A program made the translations under genes and the position numbers. 50,469 bases of DNA from Algicola sp. (lineage in GTDB: Bacteria; Bacteroidota; Bacteroidia; Flavobacteriales; Flavobacteriaceae), in contig JAAEZI010000009.1 of NCBI GenBank assembly GCA_018222915.1, forward strand, positions 1 to 50,469, in the 5' to 3' direction. Below are positions 41,504-49,327 of this stretch, one piece after another. The notes under the pieces were generated by a model. It saw nothing but the letters and a program-made list of their open reading frames with translations, had not been told where the DNA came from and did not search any database. Each line of letters starts with the position of its first letter. The stretch's first letter is position 1.

Positions 41504-42415
41504 TTACGCATGTAATAATTCAATTAATGCAGGCTCTAAATGATAAAACTCAAAGACAAAGCCTTCGCTCTCTATTTTTTTCGAGCTCACGCGTTGACTT
41601 TCAAACAATAAAATATGCATCTCACCTAAGACCAAGCGCATCAAGGCTTTCGGAATATTTGGCATAAATAACGGTTTTCGCAACACTCTAGCAACTGATT
41701 TGGTCAGTTCTTCATTGGTCACTGGATTTGGTGCCACGCCGTTATACACACCTTCTAAACCATTGCTCGCAACAAACATAAAAAGCTTGGCTAAATCTTG
41801 AATATAGATCCAAGATTGCCATTGTTCACCGCTTCCAAATGGAGATCCTACATAATTTTTTATAGGCATTAACATTTGAGGTAAGGCGCCACCTTTAGTA
41901 GAGAGCACAAGACCTATTCGTACCTTGGCCACCTGAACACCTAAAGATTGAAAAGCATCAACAGCGGCCTCCCAAGCTTTCACTACGGTACCTAAAAAGG
42001 TTTCAGAAACTTGCGTCTCATTTTCTTCGTAATAATTAGTCAATGAATCGGGATAGATACCAATTGCACTCGCAGAAACGATTTGTTTAATAGGAAATTG
42101 ATGATCTTCAATGGTGTTCCTTAGTAATTCTAAAGATGCCGTTCGGCTCTTTAAAATCGTTTTTTTGTAGGCATCTGTCCAACGTTTCGAAATTGTAGCA
42201 CCCGCAAGATTAATGATGGTTTCTATGCCATCAAAACAGGCCGTATCTATAAAATTTTCTTTGGGGTTCCAGTAAAATCCTTTGTAATTGGTTTCGGACG
42301 CACATTTCTCCTTTGAGGTGGTCAAGAAATGTACTATGATGTTTTGCTCATGGCAAATTTTTACAATTTCCTGTCCAATCAATCCAGTAGCACCTGTAAT
42401 AAGTATCTTTTTCAT
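41504..42415 (-). CDS. TIGR01777-type SDR epimerase (SDR39U1-like)
   Basis: 303 residues: an N-terminal Rossmann fold with ILITGATGLIGQEIVKICHE (GATGxIG NAD(P)-binding motif), IINLAGATISKRWTDAYKKT, the family's characteristic 'NLAG...RW', SASAIGIYPDS with the Ser/Tyr active site, KVRIGLVLSTKGGALPQML, and the C-terminal DUF1731-type domain (VTNEELTKSVARVLRKPLFM ... ALIELLHA). Substrate unknown; probably a nucleotide sugar or related compound. It lies 54 nt after mnmD and may be read from the same transcript. Confidence 0.9.
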   Translation of the reverse strand: MKKILITGATGLIGQEIVKICHEQNIIVHFLTTSKEKCASETNYKGFYWNPKENFIDTACFDGIETIINLAGATISKRWTDAYKKTILKSRTASLELLRNTIEDHQFPIKQIVSASAIGIYPDSLTNYYEENETQVSETFLGTVVKAWEAAVDAFQSLGVQVAKVRIGLVLSTKGGALPQMLMPIKNYVGSPFGSGEQWQSWIYIQDLAKLFMFVASNGLEGVYNGVAPNPVTNEELTKSVARVLRKPLFMPNIPKALMRLVLGEMHILLFESQRVSSKKIESEGFVFEFYHLEPALIELLHA

Positions 42416-42469
42416 AGCTAAACAAATTTACTGAAATAGCCTCCCAAACAGAAGCATTTTAGTAAGGGT

Positions 42470-43147
42470 TTAACGTTTTATAGCTCTTAGCATATGTCGC
42501 TTTCCTGGTGGTCCTTGAAGTCGATCAACTTCAAAACCAATCTCTAATAATGCTCTACGAACACTGCCAATGGCCGCATAAGTTGTAAGGACGCCATTCG
42601 GTCTCAGAGCGTTATACATTTGTTCAAAGTTAGCCTTCGTCCAAAGTTCAGGCTGCACTCTTGCTCCAAAAGCATCATAATAAATAACATCGAAAGCATT
42701 CGCCTCGGAAATATCCTTAAATAACTTTTGTTGTTTTGTTAAGTGAAAGCGCTCTGATATGGCATTTTTTTGTTCCCACTCACAGGTATGCAGACTGTCA
42801 AAAAGTTCTGGTTTTAGGTGTAATTCTGAAACATAATTAAGCTTCTGCCATTCTTCTTGAGAAACAGGATAAGCCTCTACACCAACATAATTAATCAACT
42901 GATTTAAAGAGGTTATTTTTAAAAAAGTGAGTAAGGCATTCAATCCTGTACCAAATCCAATTTCTAAAATTGAAATTTCTCGATGCTGTTCAGGTTGATT
43001 TTCAGCCATAAAAAAAAGCAAACCCTGTTCTATATATACATGATTTGCTTCTTGTATCGCACCATGCACAGAATGATATTGCTCGTGCCAATCTTCTATC
43101 TGAATGGTTTTTGAGCCATCTGCCGTGGTAATTATTTTACGTTTCAC
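42470..43147 (-). CDS. mnmD: tRNA (5-methylaminomethyl-2-thiouridine)(34)-methyltransferase
   Basis: Methylates nm5s2U34 to mnm5s2U34 in tRNAs for Lys, Glu and Gln. 225 residues, the stand-alone methyltransferase without the FAD (MnmC1) domain. SAM site: ISILEIGFGTGLNALLTFLK. Later motifs: VIYYDAFGARVQPELWTKAN, LRPNGVLTTYAAIGSVRRAL and GFEVDRLQGPPGKRHMLRA. The start is GTG at 43147. It follows the heme-binding lipoprotein gene at 4 nt, so it belongs to that transcript, an unrelated pairing in function. Confidence 0.93.
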   Translation of the reverse strand: MKRKIITTADGSKTIQIEDWHEQYHSVHGAIQEANHVYIEQGLLFFMAENQPEQHREISILEIGFGTGLNALLTFLKITSLNQLINYVGVEAYPVSQEEWQKLNYVSELHLKPELFDSLHTCEWEQKNAISERFHLTKQQKLFKDISEANAFDVIYYDAFGARVQPELWTKANFEQMYNALRPNGVLTTYAAIGSVRRALLEIGFEVDRLQGPPGKRHMLRAIKR

Positions 43148-43151
43148 AACT

Positions 43152-43598
43152 CTACTGAATCAGTAACTTTTTAATCTTTGGAATAGGTCCAGTACACTCC
43201 GATTTATGGCAAGCGACACACATCATGATGGCATCATTATAGCGTTGTGAAATCGCTTTAGTTGCATCTTCAACAAACACCAATCTTTCGGCTTTTATAA
43301 ATTCTGTCGAATAAAATTCAAATGTCTCGTTTCTAGTTTTCGTATCCGATAATTGTGCCGTGTGTATATTGAGAAACACGTCTGGAAATTCTGTCGGTTG
43401 AACACCAGCCTCAATCTCGTTCTTTATCTGCATATTGTAGGCATACATGCCTTGCATTAATGTTGACATTTCCGAACCTTGATAGACCTCATATTTTTGA
43501 GTGCCATCAACGATGTTCGGAGTAGACTTCTCCTCTTCAGGTGACTTGCAATTAACAACGAGAACTATTACAAAAAAAATGTAACAAATTCTCGACAT
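43152..43598 (-). CDS. lipoprotein with a single CxxCH heme motif
   Basis: 148 residues. Signal peptide II: MSRICYIFFVIVLVVN then C17 (VVNC lipobox). The mature part is helical, and near the end it has CVACHKSECTGPIPKIKKLL, a CxxCH heme c attachment site with a further cysteine five residues later. Spacing and helices resemble cytochrome c-prime-like (four-helix) domains with the heme site at the C-terminus, but I cannot confirm the fold. The start overlaps the stop of the DUF4920 gene by 1 nt, so the two are translationally coupled. An electron-transfer or ligand-sensing role in the periplasm is likely. Confidence 0.75.
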   Translation of the reverse strand: MSRICYIFFVIVLVVNCKSPEEEKSTPNIVDGTQKYEVYQGSEMSTLMQGMYAYNMQIKNEIEAGVQPTEFPDVFLNIHTAQLSDTKTRNETFEFYSTEFIKAERLVFVEDATKAISQRYNDAIMMCVACHKSECTGPIPKIKKLLIQ

Positions 43599-44116
43599 TA
43601 CTCTTCTTTAAGTAGCACGCCATCTGCCTCAAAAGAAAAGGTCTTTTTAGGCTCTGTAATTTTCGCAATTTCTTCTTCAGAAGCACCAGCGTCTTCTGCA
43701 TAATGACGTTGCTCGTCTACAGGCACCTCATTGACAAATGCTTTTCCGTTAATGACAACTTCTTTTCCTGCGATATCTTTAGGCATGAAGAATCCATAAT
43801 CCTTGAATTTTACCATTACTTGCTGTCCATTTTCCAAATCCACTTTCATCCAGCAACCTTTCGCTTGGCATACCTCATCAACCTTGGCAGTCATTTTTGC
43901 ATTGACAGAATCACCAACTGTCATGTTCGCGTAATGCTCGGCCATACGTTTTGCAGGCAATGCATCAGCATCATTGATTTCTTTTCCAAAAGATGCATAA
44001 GCGATTTCTTCAGATTTCATAGTTGTAGCTTCAGTCGTTTCTTCTGTTTGCTTAGCTTCTTGTTTACAAGACAACAACACTAAGGCCAAAATTGCTATCG
44101 GTAATATATGTTTCAT
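43598..44116 (-). CDS. DUF4920 domain lipoprotein
   Basis: 172 residues. Signal peptide II: MKHILPIAILALVLLS then C17, followed by a Glu/Thr-rich linker. The mature domain (ASFGKEINDADALPAKRMAE, AKVDEVCQAKGCWMKVDLEN, KFKDYGFFMPKDIAGKEVVI, EEEIAKITEPKKTFSFEADG) matches DUF4920. The C-x5-C pair (VCQAKGC) is conserved and could bind metal or form a disulfide. Role unknown; linkage to a heme-binding lipoprotein suggests a periplasmic redox or metal job. First gene of the unit, with a palindrome upstream. Confidence 0.85.
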   Translation of the reverse strand: MKHILPIAILALVLLSCKQEAKQTEETTEATTMKSEEIAYASFGKEINDADALPAKRMAEHYANMTVGDSVNAKMTAKVDEVCQAKGCWMKVDLENGQQVMVKFKDYGFFMPKDIAGKEVVINGKAFVNEVPVDEQRHYAEDAGASEEEIAKITEPKKTFSFEADGVLLKEE

Positions 44117-44140
44117 GGTGTTAAAATTTCATTAAATATT

Positions 44141-44160
44141 AATATGTAAAGTTACATATT
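44141..44160. promoter_or_regulatory. operator-like palindrome AATATGTAA-AG-TTACATATT
   Basis: Perfect 9-bp arms around a 2-bp centre, 25 nt upstream of the DUF4920 start. It covers TAACTTTA (minus strand, 44153-44146), a near match to the TAnnTTTG -7 box, as expected for a repressor or activator site at the promoter. The regulator is not known. Confidence 0.55.
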
Positions 44161-44201
44161 TTTTTAGAAAACATTACCTTTTTTAACCCATCAAAAATGA
44201 C

Positions 44202-44209
44202 TAATTTTG
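44202..44209 (+). promoter_or_regulatory. -7 box (TAATTTTG) for ilvE
   Basis: TAATTTTG fits TAnnTTTG, 20 nt before the ATG at 44230. It lies downstream of the alternative ATG at 44197 and therefore supports the 44230 start. Confidence 0.55.
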
Positions 44210-44229
44210 CAGGACTAAATTCAACCGAA

Positions 44230-45303
44230 ATGTCAAACACATATACTAGCAATTTACACATAGAAAAAGTCGAAACATCTAAGTTACAAGATGTTAATTT
44301 TGATGATTTAGCATTTGGAAGAACATTTACAGACCATATGTTCATGTGTGATTTTATTGATGGACAATGGCAACAGCCAAAAATAATGCCATATCAATCC
44401 ATGCCAATGGAACCTTCAGCTCGCGTATTTCATTATGGACAAGCTGTTTTTGAAGGCATGAAAGCCTATAAAGATGACGATGGCAATGTCTTTTTATTCA
44501 GACCTGAAGAAAACTTCAAGCGTATTAATAAATCGTCAGCACGATTAGCGATGCCAGAGTTTCCTAAAGAATACTTTTTTGAAGGACTCACAACATTATT
44601 AAATTTAGACAAAGACTGGATTCAACCTGGTGTTGGTAACTCTTTATATATCCGACCTTTTGCTATTGCTATTGATTCTGCCATTGCAGCAGCACCTTCA
44701 GAAAATTATAGATTTATGATTATCTGTTCACCTGCCAAAGCCTATTACAAAGGTACTGTTAAAGTACTGATTGCAGAGCAATTTAGTCGTTCGGCTAATG
44801 GTGGTGTTGGTTTTGCCAAAGCAGCAGGAAATTATGCGGCACAATTTTACCCGACCAATCTTGCGCAGCAGAAGGGCTATCAGCAAGTTATTTGGACCGA
44901 TGCTGACACACATACCTTTTTAGAAGAAGCTGGAACCATGAATGTCTTCTTTAGAATTAATGACACCCTTATCACAGCGCCAACTAGTGACCGAATCTTA
45001 GATGGTGTCACCCGAAAGAGCTTGATTCAATTGGCGGCTGACAACGACATCACGTGTGAAGTGCGACCAATTAAGGTGAGTGAAATTGTTGAAGCATCAA
45101 ATAATGGTACTTTAAAAGAAATATTCGGTGCAGGAACCGCAGCGGTGATTAGTCCTATTTCGGGATTTGAATACCAAGATACTTATCACGAATTACCTGA
45201 AATTGATGCTAGCTCCTACTCTAGTATTCTAAAACAGAAAATGCTGAATATCCAACATAATTTAGCCGATGACAAACATCATTGGAGATATGAAGTAAAA
45301 TAA
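44230..45303 (+). CDS. ilvE: branched-chain amino acid aminotransferase
   Basis: Fold-type IV PLP enzyme for transamination of Leu, Ile and Val. 357 residues from the ATG at 44230, the usual size. An ATG at 44197 adds 11 residues but precedes the -7 box. Motifs: FGRTFTDHMFMCDFIDGQWQ, VFHYGQAVFEGMKAYKDDDG (the arginine/glycine site of the substrate), NSLYIRPFAIA, GGVGFAKAAGNYAAQFYPTN with the PLP lysine, HTFLEEAGTMNVFF and GAGTAAVISPISGFEY. It is followed by a perfect hairpin terminator. No other branched-chain synthesis genes are adjacent. Confidence 0.95.
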   Translation: MSNTYTSNLHIEKVETSKLQDVNFDDLAFGRTFTDHMFMCDFIDGQWQQPKIMPYQSMPMEPSARVFHYGQAVFEGMKAYKDDDGNVFLFRPEENFKRINKSSARLAMPEFPKEYFFEGLTTLLNLDKDWIQPGVGNSLYIRPFAIAIDSAIAAAPSENYRFMIICSPAKAYYKGTVKVLIAEQFSRSANGGVGFAKAAGNYAAQFYPTNLAQQKGYQQVIWTDADTHTFLEEAGTMNVFFRINDTLITAPTSDRILDGVTRKSLIQLAADNDITCEVRPIKVSEIVEASNNGTLKEIFGAGTAAVISPISGFEYQDTYHELPEIDASSYSSILKQKMLNIQHNLADDKHHWRYEVK

Positions 45304-45306
45304 ATG

Positions 45307-45332
45307 AAAGGAGCCAATTGGCTCCTTTTTTT
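45307..45332. terminator. intrinsic terminator between ilvE and the pyrophosphohydrolase gene
   Basis: AAAGGAGCC (45307-45315), loop AATT, GGCTCCTTT (45320-45328), then T-run to 45332. Works for the plus strand and reaches the stop of the convergent gene. Confidence 0.9.
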
Positions 45333-45717
45333 ATGACTCTAAAATAGCTTGAATGTTGGGTTTAAAATAATTGGGACCTTTCAACACTTTACCATCTTCC
45401 CTATAGATTGGTTCTCCATTAGCTCCCAACTTACTCATATTACTTCTTTGAATTTCGTCAAATACTTCTTCAATTTTATGCTGTAGTCCATGTACTATAA
45501 TGGTTCCGCATAAGATATAAAGCATGTCGCCCAGGGCGTCTGCAACTTCCACCAAATCATTACTGTTAGCAGCCTCTAAGTACTCTTCATTTTCTTCTCG
45601 CATGAGCTTATAACGCAACATGTTTTTATCTATCCCCAAATCGGCTTTCGGTGATTCTCTATGTCCTATTTTAAAGGCCGTATGAAATGTCTTAACGGCT
45701 TCAATTTTATTCTTCAT
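45331..45717 (-). CDS. MazG-like nucleoside triphosphate pyrophosphohydrolase
   Basis: All-alpha NTP pyrophosphatase fold, 128 residues. Metal-binding motif: MREENEEYLEAANSNDLVEV then ADALGDMLYILCGTIIVHGL, giving the EExxE ... ExxD pattern (with E and D pairs at about 40-45 and 56-60). The C-terminus (DEIQRSNMSKLGANGEPIYR, KVLKGPNYFKPNI) is typical of the HisE/phage-related group that hydrolyses dNTPs or similar compounds. A house-cleaning role is likely. The substrate is unknown. The upstream intergenic region holds a 14-bp direct repeat. Confidence 0.85.
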   Translation of the reverse strand: MKNKIEAVKTFHTAFKIGHRESPKADLGIDKNMLRYKLMREENEEYLEAANSNDLVEVADALGDMLYILCGTIIVHGLQHKIEEVFDEIQRSNMSKLGANGEPIYREDGKVLKGPNYFKPNIQAILES

Positions 45718-45744
45718 AATATTTTCTGATTGGTAAAAAACTAA

Positions 45745-45824
45745 AAGCTTATAATTTTCGTAACTATAATAGTGAATGACAGTAAATGTTTACAAAATTG
45801 GCAAAATTTTAAGCTTATAATTTT
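45745..45824. repeat. 14-bp direct repeat AAGCTTATAATTTT, two copies
   Basis: Copies at 45745-45758 and 45811-45824, 66 bp apart (start to start), in the divergent intergenic region between the MazG-like gene and the 61-residue membrane protein. Perfect over 14 bp; each contains the HindIII-type palindrome AAGCTT. May be a pair of protein-binding sites. Confidence 0.5.
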
Positions 45825-45846
45825 AATTTGCTAATTAAGGTTTAAT

Positions 45847-45854
45847 TATTTTTG
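45847..45854 (+). promoter_or_regulatory. -7 box (TATTTTTG) for the 61-residue membrane protein
   Basis: TATTTTTG fits TAnnTTTG and lies 15 nt before the ATG at 45870. A TTTG at 45827-45830 is 16 nt upstream, shorter than the usual 19-21. Confidence 0.5.
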
Positions 45855-45869
45855 CATAAAAATAGCTAT

Positions 45870-46055
45870 ATGTTTAGTAATGGTCAATGGATTTTTGGAA
45901 TATTATTTGCGCTTGCATTTGCTGTCTTAATTTTTTTAGCATACCGTAAAGATTTGAAATTACACAAAAAATATTATAAAGGAAGTGTTTGGGTTTTAAT
46001 TGCATTTATTGCTTTTATCCTTATGATTTCTGCCATCAAGTATATATTTGTTTAG
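45870..46055 (+). CDS. 61-residue membrane protein with two helices
   Basis: A short hydrophobic protein starting MFSNGQWIFGILFALAFAVL, with the first helix to about residue 24, a basic loop (YRKDLKLHKKYYKG) and a second helix (SVWVLIAFIAFILMISAIKY). The basic loop suggests that the loop faces the cytoplasm. The start at 45870 is favoured because the TTG 18 nt upstream lies in the promoter box. I recall close relatives in other flavobacteria, without function. It is a single gene before a terminator. Confidence 0.75.
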   Translation: MFSNGQWIFGILFALAFAVLIFLAYRKDLKLHKKYYKGSVWVLIAFIAFILMISAIKYIFV

Positions 46056-46114
46056 GATATCGTTCTATGACCTCATCATAAAACGAGAAAATATCATGAC
46101 TAAGGGCGAAAAAA

Positions 46115-46140
46115 AAAGACATCGAATTACCGATGTCTTT
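46115..46140. terminator. intrinsic terminator, mainly for the DPP III gene
   Basis: AAAGACATCG (46115-46124), loop AATTAC, CGATGTCTTT (46131-46140). On the minus strand the stem is followed by a long T-run; on the plus strand the tail is TTTATCTTAATTTTT. It lies between the convergent 61-residue protein and DPP III genes. Confidence 0.85.
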
Positions 46141-46166
46141 ATCTTAATTTTTAAAATACTAAGTCC

Positions 46167-48206
46167 TTAATTTTCTTCTGGAAGGAAACTAAAGTTTTTA
46201 CTGTAATTCAACATCTGACCTTCAAAAGTATTTGGTTGTTTTACCTTGATAGCTGTGATATCACCATTGTCATCTTTTTCAGCAACTAATACTGGATTTA
46301 CAAAACCACTATATGGTGCCGACGTAAATTGTGTGTTACGCTCCAAAACTTCTTTGTGTATCGCCTGATCTACTTTCACACCATATCCTTCAACTAATTC
46401 CTCAACGGCTTTGTAATCGCCCTCAGACTTAATTCTTTGGGTTTCTCTAAGCAACTCACCAAACAACTCATGTAGTTTGTCGTAGTCATTAATATTGAAA
46501 TAGGTTTTGCCATCTCTGGTGACTTTTTCAATCACATTATCGGCTTTACCTTTTTCATAAACCCATGCCGACACCCATTGTCTGTTACGCATATGTGCCT
46601 CTTCTACATCATCACCCAAGTTGAGTCTAATTAATTGCGTCATCAAACCGTTTCTTATGTAACCATCGTAAGCTGCCTTTCCAACCGATTTCCAGTCGTC
46701 TACAAGTTCTAGTTCTTGTAATTTAGGATCATATAAATAATAAAGTCCTACCAAGTCAGCACGACCTTCTTCCAATGTCGACGCATAGTTTTTCAAAGTT
46801 TCTTTAGTTTCGCCAACACCTGGATTTAACTGACCAGATGCGTGACCAATCACTTCATGAAGTGCTGTATGCAATTTATCAGCTAATTGACCATATTTTT
46901 CTTCTAATTCATACTCTTCATCATCGTGCACAAACTCTTTTAAGCGACCTGTACTTCCTGCATTATTATACGCATTGATAATATTTCCGAGTGAAACAGA
47001 TTTACTTCCTACCTCTTTTCTTATCCAATTGGCATTTGGCAAATTCACCCCAATTGGTGTACTTGGTGATGCATCGCCAGCTTCACCAGCCACAGTAACA
47101 ACCTTATAAGTTACACCTACGACGCTATCTTTTTTATGCGCATCCATTAACGGTGAGTTATCTTCAAACCATTGTGCATTTTCAGAAAGTACCGCCATTT
47201 TTTCAGACATATCAAAATCCTTTATTTGAACAATCGTTTCATATGATCCTCTGTACCCTAGAGGATCATTATAAACTTCAATAAAACTGTTGATATAATC
47301 GATATTCCCTTCAGTAGCTGCAGTCCATGCCACATTGTAATCATCCCAAGTTTGTAAGTCACCTGTTTTGTAGTATTGAATAAGGAGCCCTAAAGCATCG
47401 CCTTGTGCTTTATTCTCTGCGACACCTTGTGCCAATTCTAACCACTTTACAATCTCATCGATGGCACTGCCATATAATCCTCCTGATTTATAAACGCGTT
47501 CTTTAAGTTCCCCGTTTTCTTTAACTAATTGTGAGTTCAAACCAAAAGACAAAGGTTTTTCTGGATTAGGAGAACTTTTTTTCTTGTAAAAGTTTTCTAC
47601 ATCCGCGTTAGTCACATTGGGACCATAAAAATTAACGGCAGATAATAAAACGTTATCTACATTTTTGGCCTGATTGACTTTTTTAGAATCTTTATCGTTG
47701 AAAATCACATCAAAAGCCTCACCTTCAAGCGTGACTCCTGAGTCTGCTAAAAGCGACTTCAAATAATCTGACGAAAATTCAGGCTTTAACTTATCATTGG
47801 AATAATGATGGTGTATGCCATTAGAAAACCAAACACGTTTTAAGTAAGTCTCAAAAGCCTTCCAGTCATCGGTGTTTTTATCACCATTATAATTGGTGTA
47901 AACAGCTTCTAAGGCATTTCTGATTTTGAGATTATGTCGGTAATTTTGATCCCACATAATATCACGTCCTGACAAACCTGCTTGTACTAAATAGTACACT
48001 AACTTTTGCTCTTTGAGCGTTAAGTTTTCCCATCCAGGAATTTGATAACGTAAGATTTTAATGTCAGCAAACTGCTCTACGTTATAATCAAAATCACTGG
48101 TTTTTTCTACCGTTGCCATTTCTGGCTCTTGTGTTTTTTTATCATCACCACAAGAGTACATAATGCTAGCAAAAATGGATAGAATTAGTATAAATTTTAA
48201 TTTCAT
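46167..48206 (-). CDS. dipeptidyl-peptidase III-like zinc peptidase (M49), lipoprotein
   Basis: 679 residues. Signal peptide II: MKLKFILILSIFASIMYS then C19, so the enzyme should be lipid-anchored in the envelope. The M49 zinc motif is H450-E-V-I-G-H455 (HExxGH) followed by the EEGRAD motif (E479/E480), which supplies the third zinc ligand. Other family blocks: LTLKEQKLVYYLVQAGLSGR, NGIHHHYSNDKLKPEF, LEEGRADLVGLYYLYDPKL, NGLMTQLIRLNLGDDVEEAH. It removes dipeptides from the N-terminus of short peptides. It stands alone with its own promoter and terminator. Confidence 0.9.
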   Translation of the reverse strand: MKLKFILILSIFASIMYSCGDDKKTQEPEMATVEKTSDFDYNVEQFADIKILRYQIPGWENLTLKEQKLVYYLVQAGLSGRDIMWDQNYRHNLKIRNALEAVYTNYNGDKNTDDWKAFETYLKRVWFSNGIHHHYSNDKLKPEFSSDYLKSLLADSGVTLEGEAFDVIFNDKDSKKVNQAKNVDNVLLSAVNFYGPNVTNADVENFYKKKSSPNPEKPLSFGLNSQLVKENGELKERVYKSGGLYGSAIDEIVKWLELAQGVAENKAQGDALGLLIQYYKTGDLQTWDDYNVAWTAATEGNIDYINSFIEVYNDPLGYRGSYETIVQIKDFDMSEKMAVLSENAQWFEDNSPLMDAHKKDSVVGVTYKVVTVAGEAGDASPSTPIGVNLPNANWIRKEVGSKSVSLGNIINAYNNAGSTGRLKEFVHDDEEYELEEKYGQLADKLHTALHEVIGHASGQLNPGVGETKETLKNYASTLEEGRADLVGLYYLYDPKLQELELVDDWKSVGKAAYDGYIRNGLMTQLIRLNLGDDVEEAHMRNRQWVSAWVYEKGKADNVIEKVTRDGKTYFNINDYDKLHELFGELLRETQRIKSEGDYKAVEELVEGYGVKVDQAIHKEVLERNTQFTSAPYSGFVNPVLVAEKDDNGDITAIKVKQPNTFEGQMLNYSKNFSFLPEEN

Positions 48207-48231
48207 TGTTAATTATTTAATTGTTGTGTCA

Positions 48232-48239
48232 CAAATGTA
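48232..48239 (-). promoter_or_regulatory. -7 box (TACATTTG) for the DPP III gene
   Basis: Minus-strand TACATTTG fits TAnnTTTG, 25 nt before the ATG at 48206. It is divergent from the box at 48269. Confidence 0.5.
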
Positions 48240-48268
48240 AACATTTATTAACATCTCCTAAAATTGAT

Positions 48269-48276
48269 TATCTTTG
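48269..48276 (+). promoter_or_regulatory. -7 box (TATCTTTG) for the SRPBCC gene
   Basis: TATCTTTG fits TAnnTTTG, 31 nt before the ATG at 48308. TTTA at 48244-48247, 21 nt upstream, is a weak -33. Confidence 0.5.
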
Positions 48277-48307
48277 ATTACCTAATTAATTTTATCAAAC
48301 TGTCAAA

Positions 48308-49327
48308 ATGAAAGCATTTAAATACATTATCTTTCTATTTCTTATACTTATCATTGGTGCGGCCATTTATATTGCGGTACAACCCAATAGTTTTGAAGTC
48401 ACTCGAACCAAAACAATACAGGCTCCTGCTGAAGTGGTTTACGACAATATTATTGACTTTAAAAATTGGGAATCTTGGTCATCTTGGGCTGAAGCCGATC
48501 CCGATTTAACCATTCAGCTACCAGAAAAAACTAAGGGCATTAATGGTTCATATACTTGGGAGGATGCAGATGGTGTTGGTCGCATGAAAACAGTAGATGC
48601 CAAACCACATAGCACGATTATTCAAGAAATGCAATTTGAAGAATTTCCTAAATCTGACGTACGTTGGGATTTAAGTCCTAATCCGGACGGCTCAACAGAT
48701 GTTAAGTGGTCTATTAAAGGCGAAGATTTACCCTTTATGTTTAAGGCTTACACAGCATTTACTGGTGGAATGGAAAAACAAATAGGTCCGAATTATGAGC
48801 GAAGCCTAGAGCTCTTAGATAGTGTTTTGGTGGCTGATATGAAAAAATATTCCATAAACGTTGAAGGTGTAACCCAGCATAGTGGTGGATTCTATTTATA
48901 CAATACCACGTCATGTAAGATGAGTGATTTAGAACAAAAAATGCAGGAAATGATGCCGAAAGTTGGTGGATATGCTATGAGTAATAATATTCGAATGGCT
49001 GGCAAACCTTTTGTAATATATCACCAATGGGATGTTGAAAATAATGCTGTTATGTTTTCTTGTTGTATTCCTACGAGTTCAAGAGTTATTACGACAGATT
49101 CAGACATACTTACTGGTCAACTTGAACCGTTTAAGGCTTTGAAAACTGTCCTTGAAGGCGATTATGACAATCTGCAGGAAGCTTGGAACACATCCATGAC
49201 TTATATTGCCGAAAACGACTTAACACAAAATGAGTCGGGACCGATGATTGAATCTTATATTACTGATCCTTCGAATACTGCAAATCCAGCAAATTGGATC
49301 ACCGAAATCTATATCGCTGTCGAATAA
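48308..49327 (+). CDS. membrane-anchored SRPBCC protein with GyrI-like C-terminal domain
   Basis: 339 residues. An N-terminal hydrophobic segment (YIIFLFLILIIGAAIYIAV) acts as a signal or anchor. Residues about 28-180 are an SRPBCC/START-like ligand-binding fold (FEVTRTKTIQAPAEVVYDNI, FKNWESWSSWAEADPDLTI, DVRWDLSPNPDGSTDVKWSI). Residues about 185-339 look like a GyrI-like/SOUL-type domain (SINVEGVTQHSGGFYLYNTT, FVIYHQWDVENNAVMFSCCI, MIESYITDPSNTANPANWIT). The pairing of the two in one chain is known in Bacteroidota. It abuts crcB (TAAATG). Function unknown; a periplasmic small-molecule-binding role is possible. Confidence 0.8.
   Translation: MKAFKYIIFLFLILIIGAAIYIAVQPNSFEVTRTKTIQAPAEVVYDNIIDFKNWESWSSWAEADPDLTIQLPEKTKGINGSYTWEDADGVGRMKTVDAKPHSTIIQEMQFEEFPKSDVRWDLSPNPDGSTDVKWSIKGEDLPFMFKAYTAFTGGMEKQIGPNYERSLELLDSVLVADMKKYSINVEGVTQHSGGFYLYNTTSCKMSDLEQKMQEMMPKVGGYAMSNNIRMAGKPFVIYHQWDVENNAVMFSCCIPTSSRVITTDSDILTGQLEPFKALKTVLEGDYDNLQEAWNTSMTYIAENDLTQNESGPMIESYITDPSNTANPANWITEIYIAVE

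Noticed and set aside
43703-44083. 126-codon open frame antisense to the DUF4920 gene
   Set aside because: Composition (Cys/His/Phe-rich) is that of a shadow frame; the DUF4920 protein on the other strand has clear motifs.
44197-44229. Upstream ATG for ilvE
   Set aside because: It precedes the -7 box at 44202; the ATG at 44230 gives the usual N-terminus.
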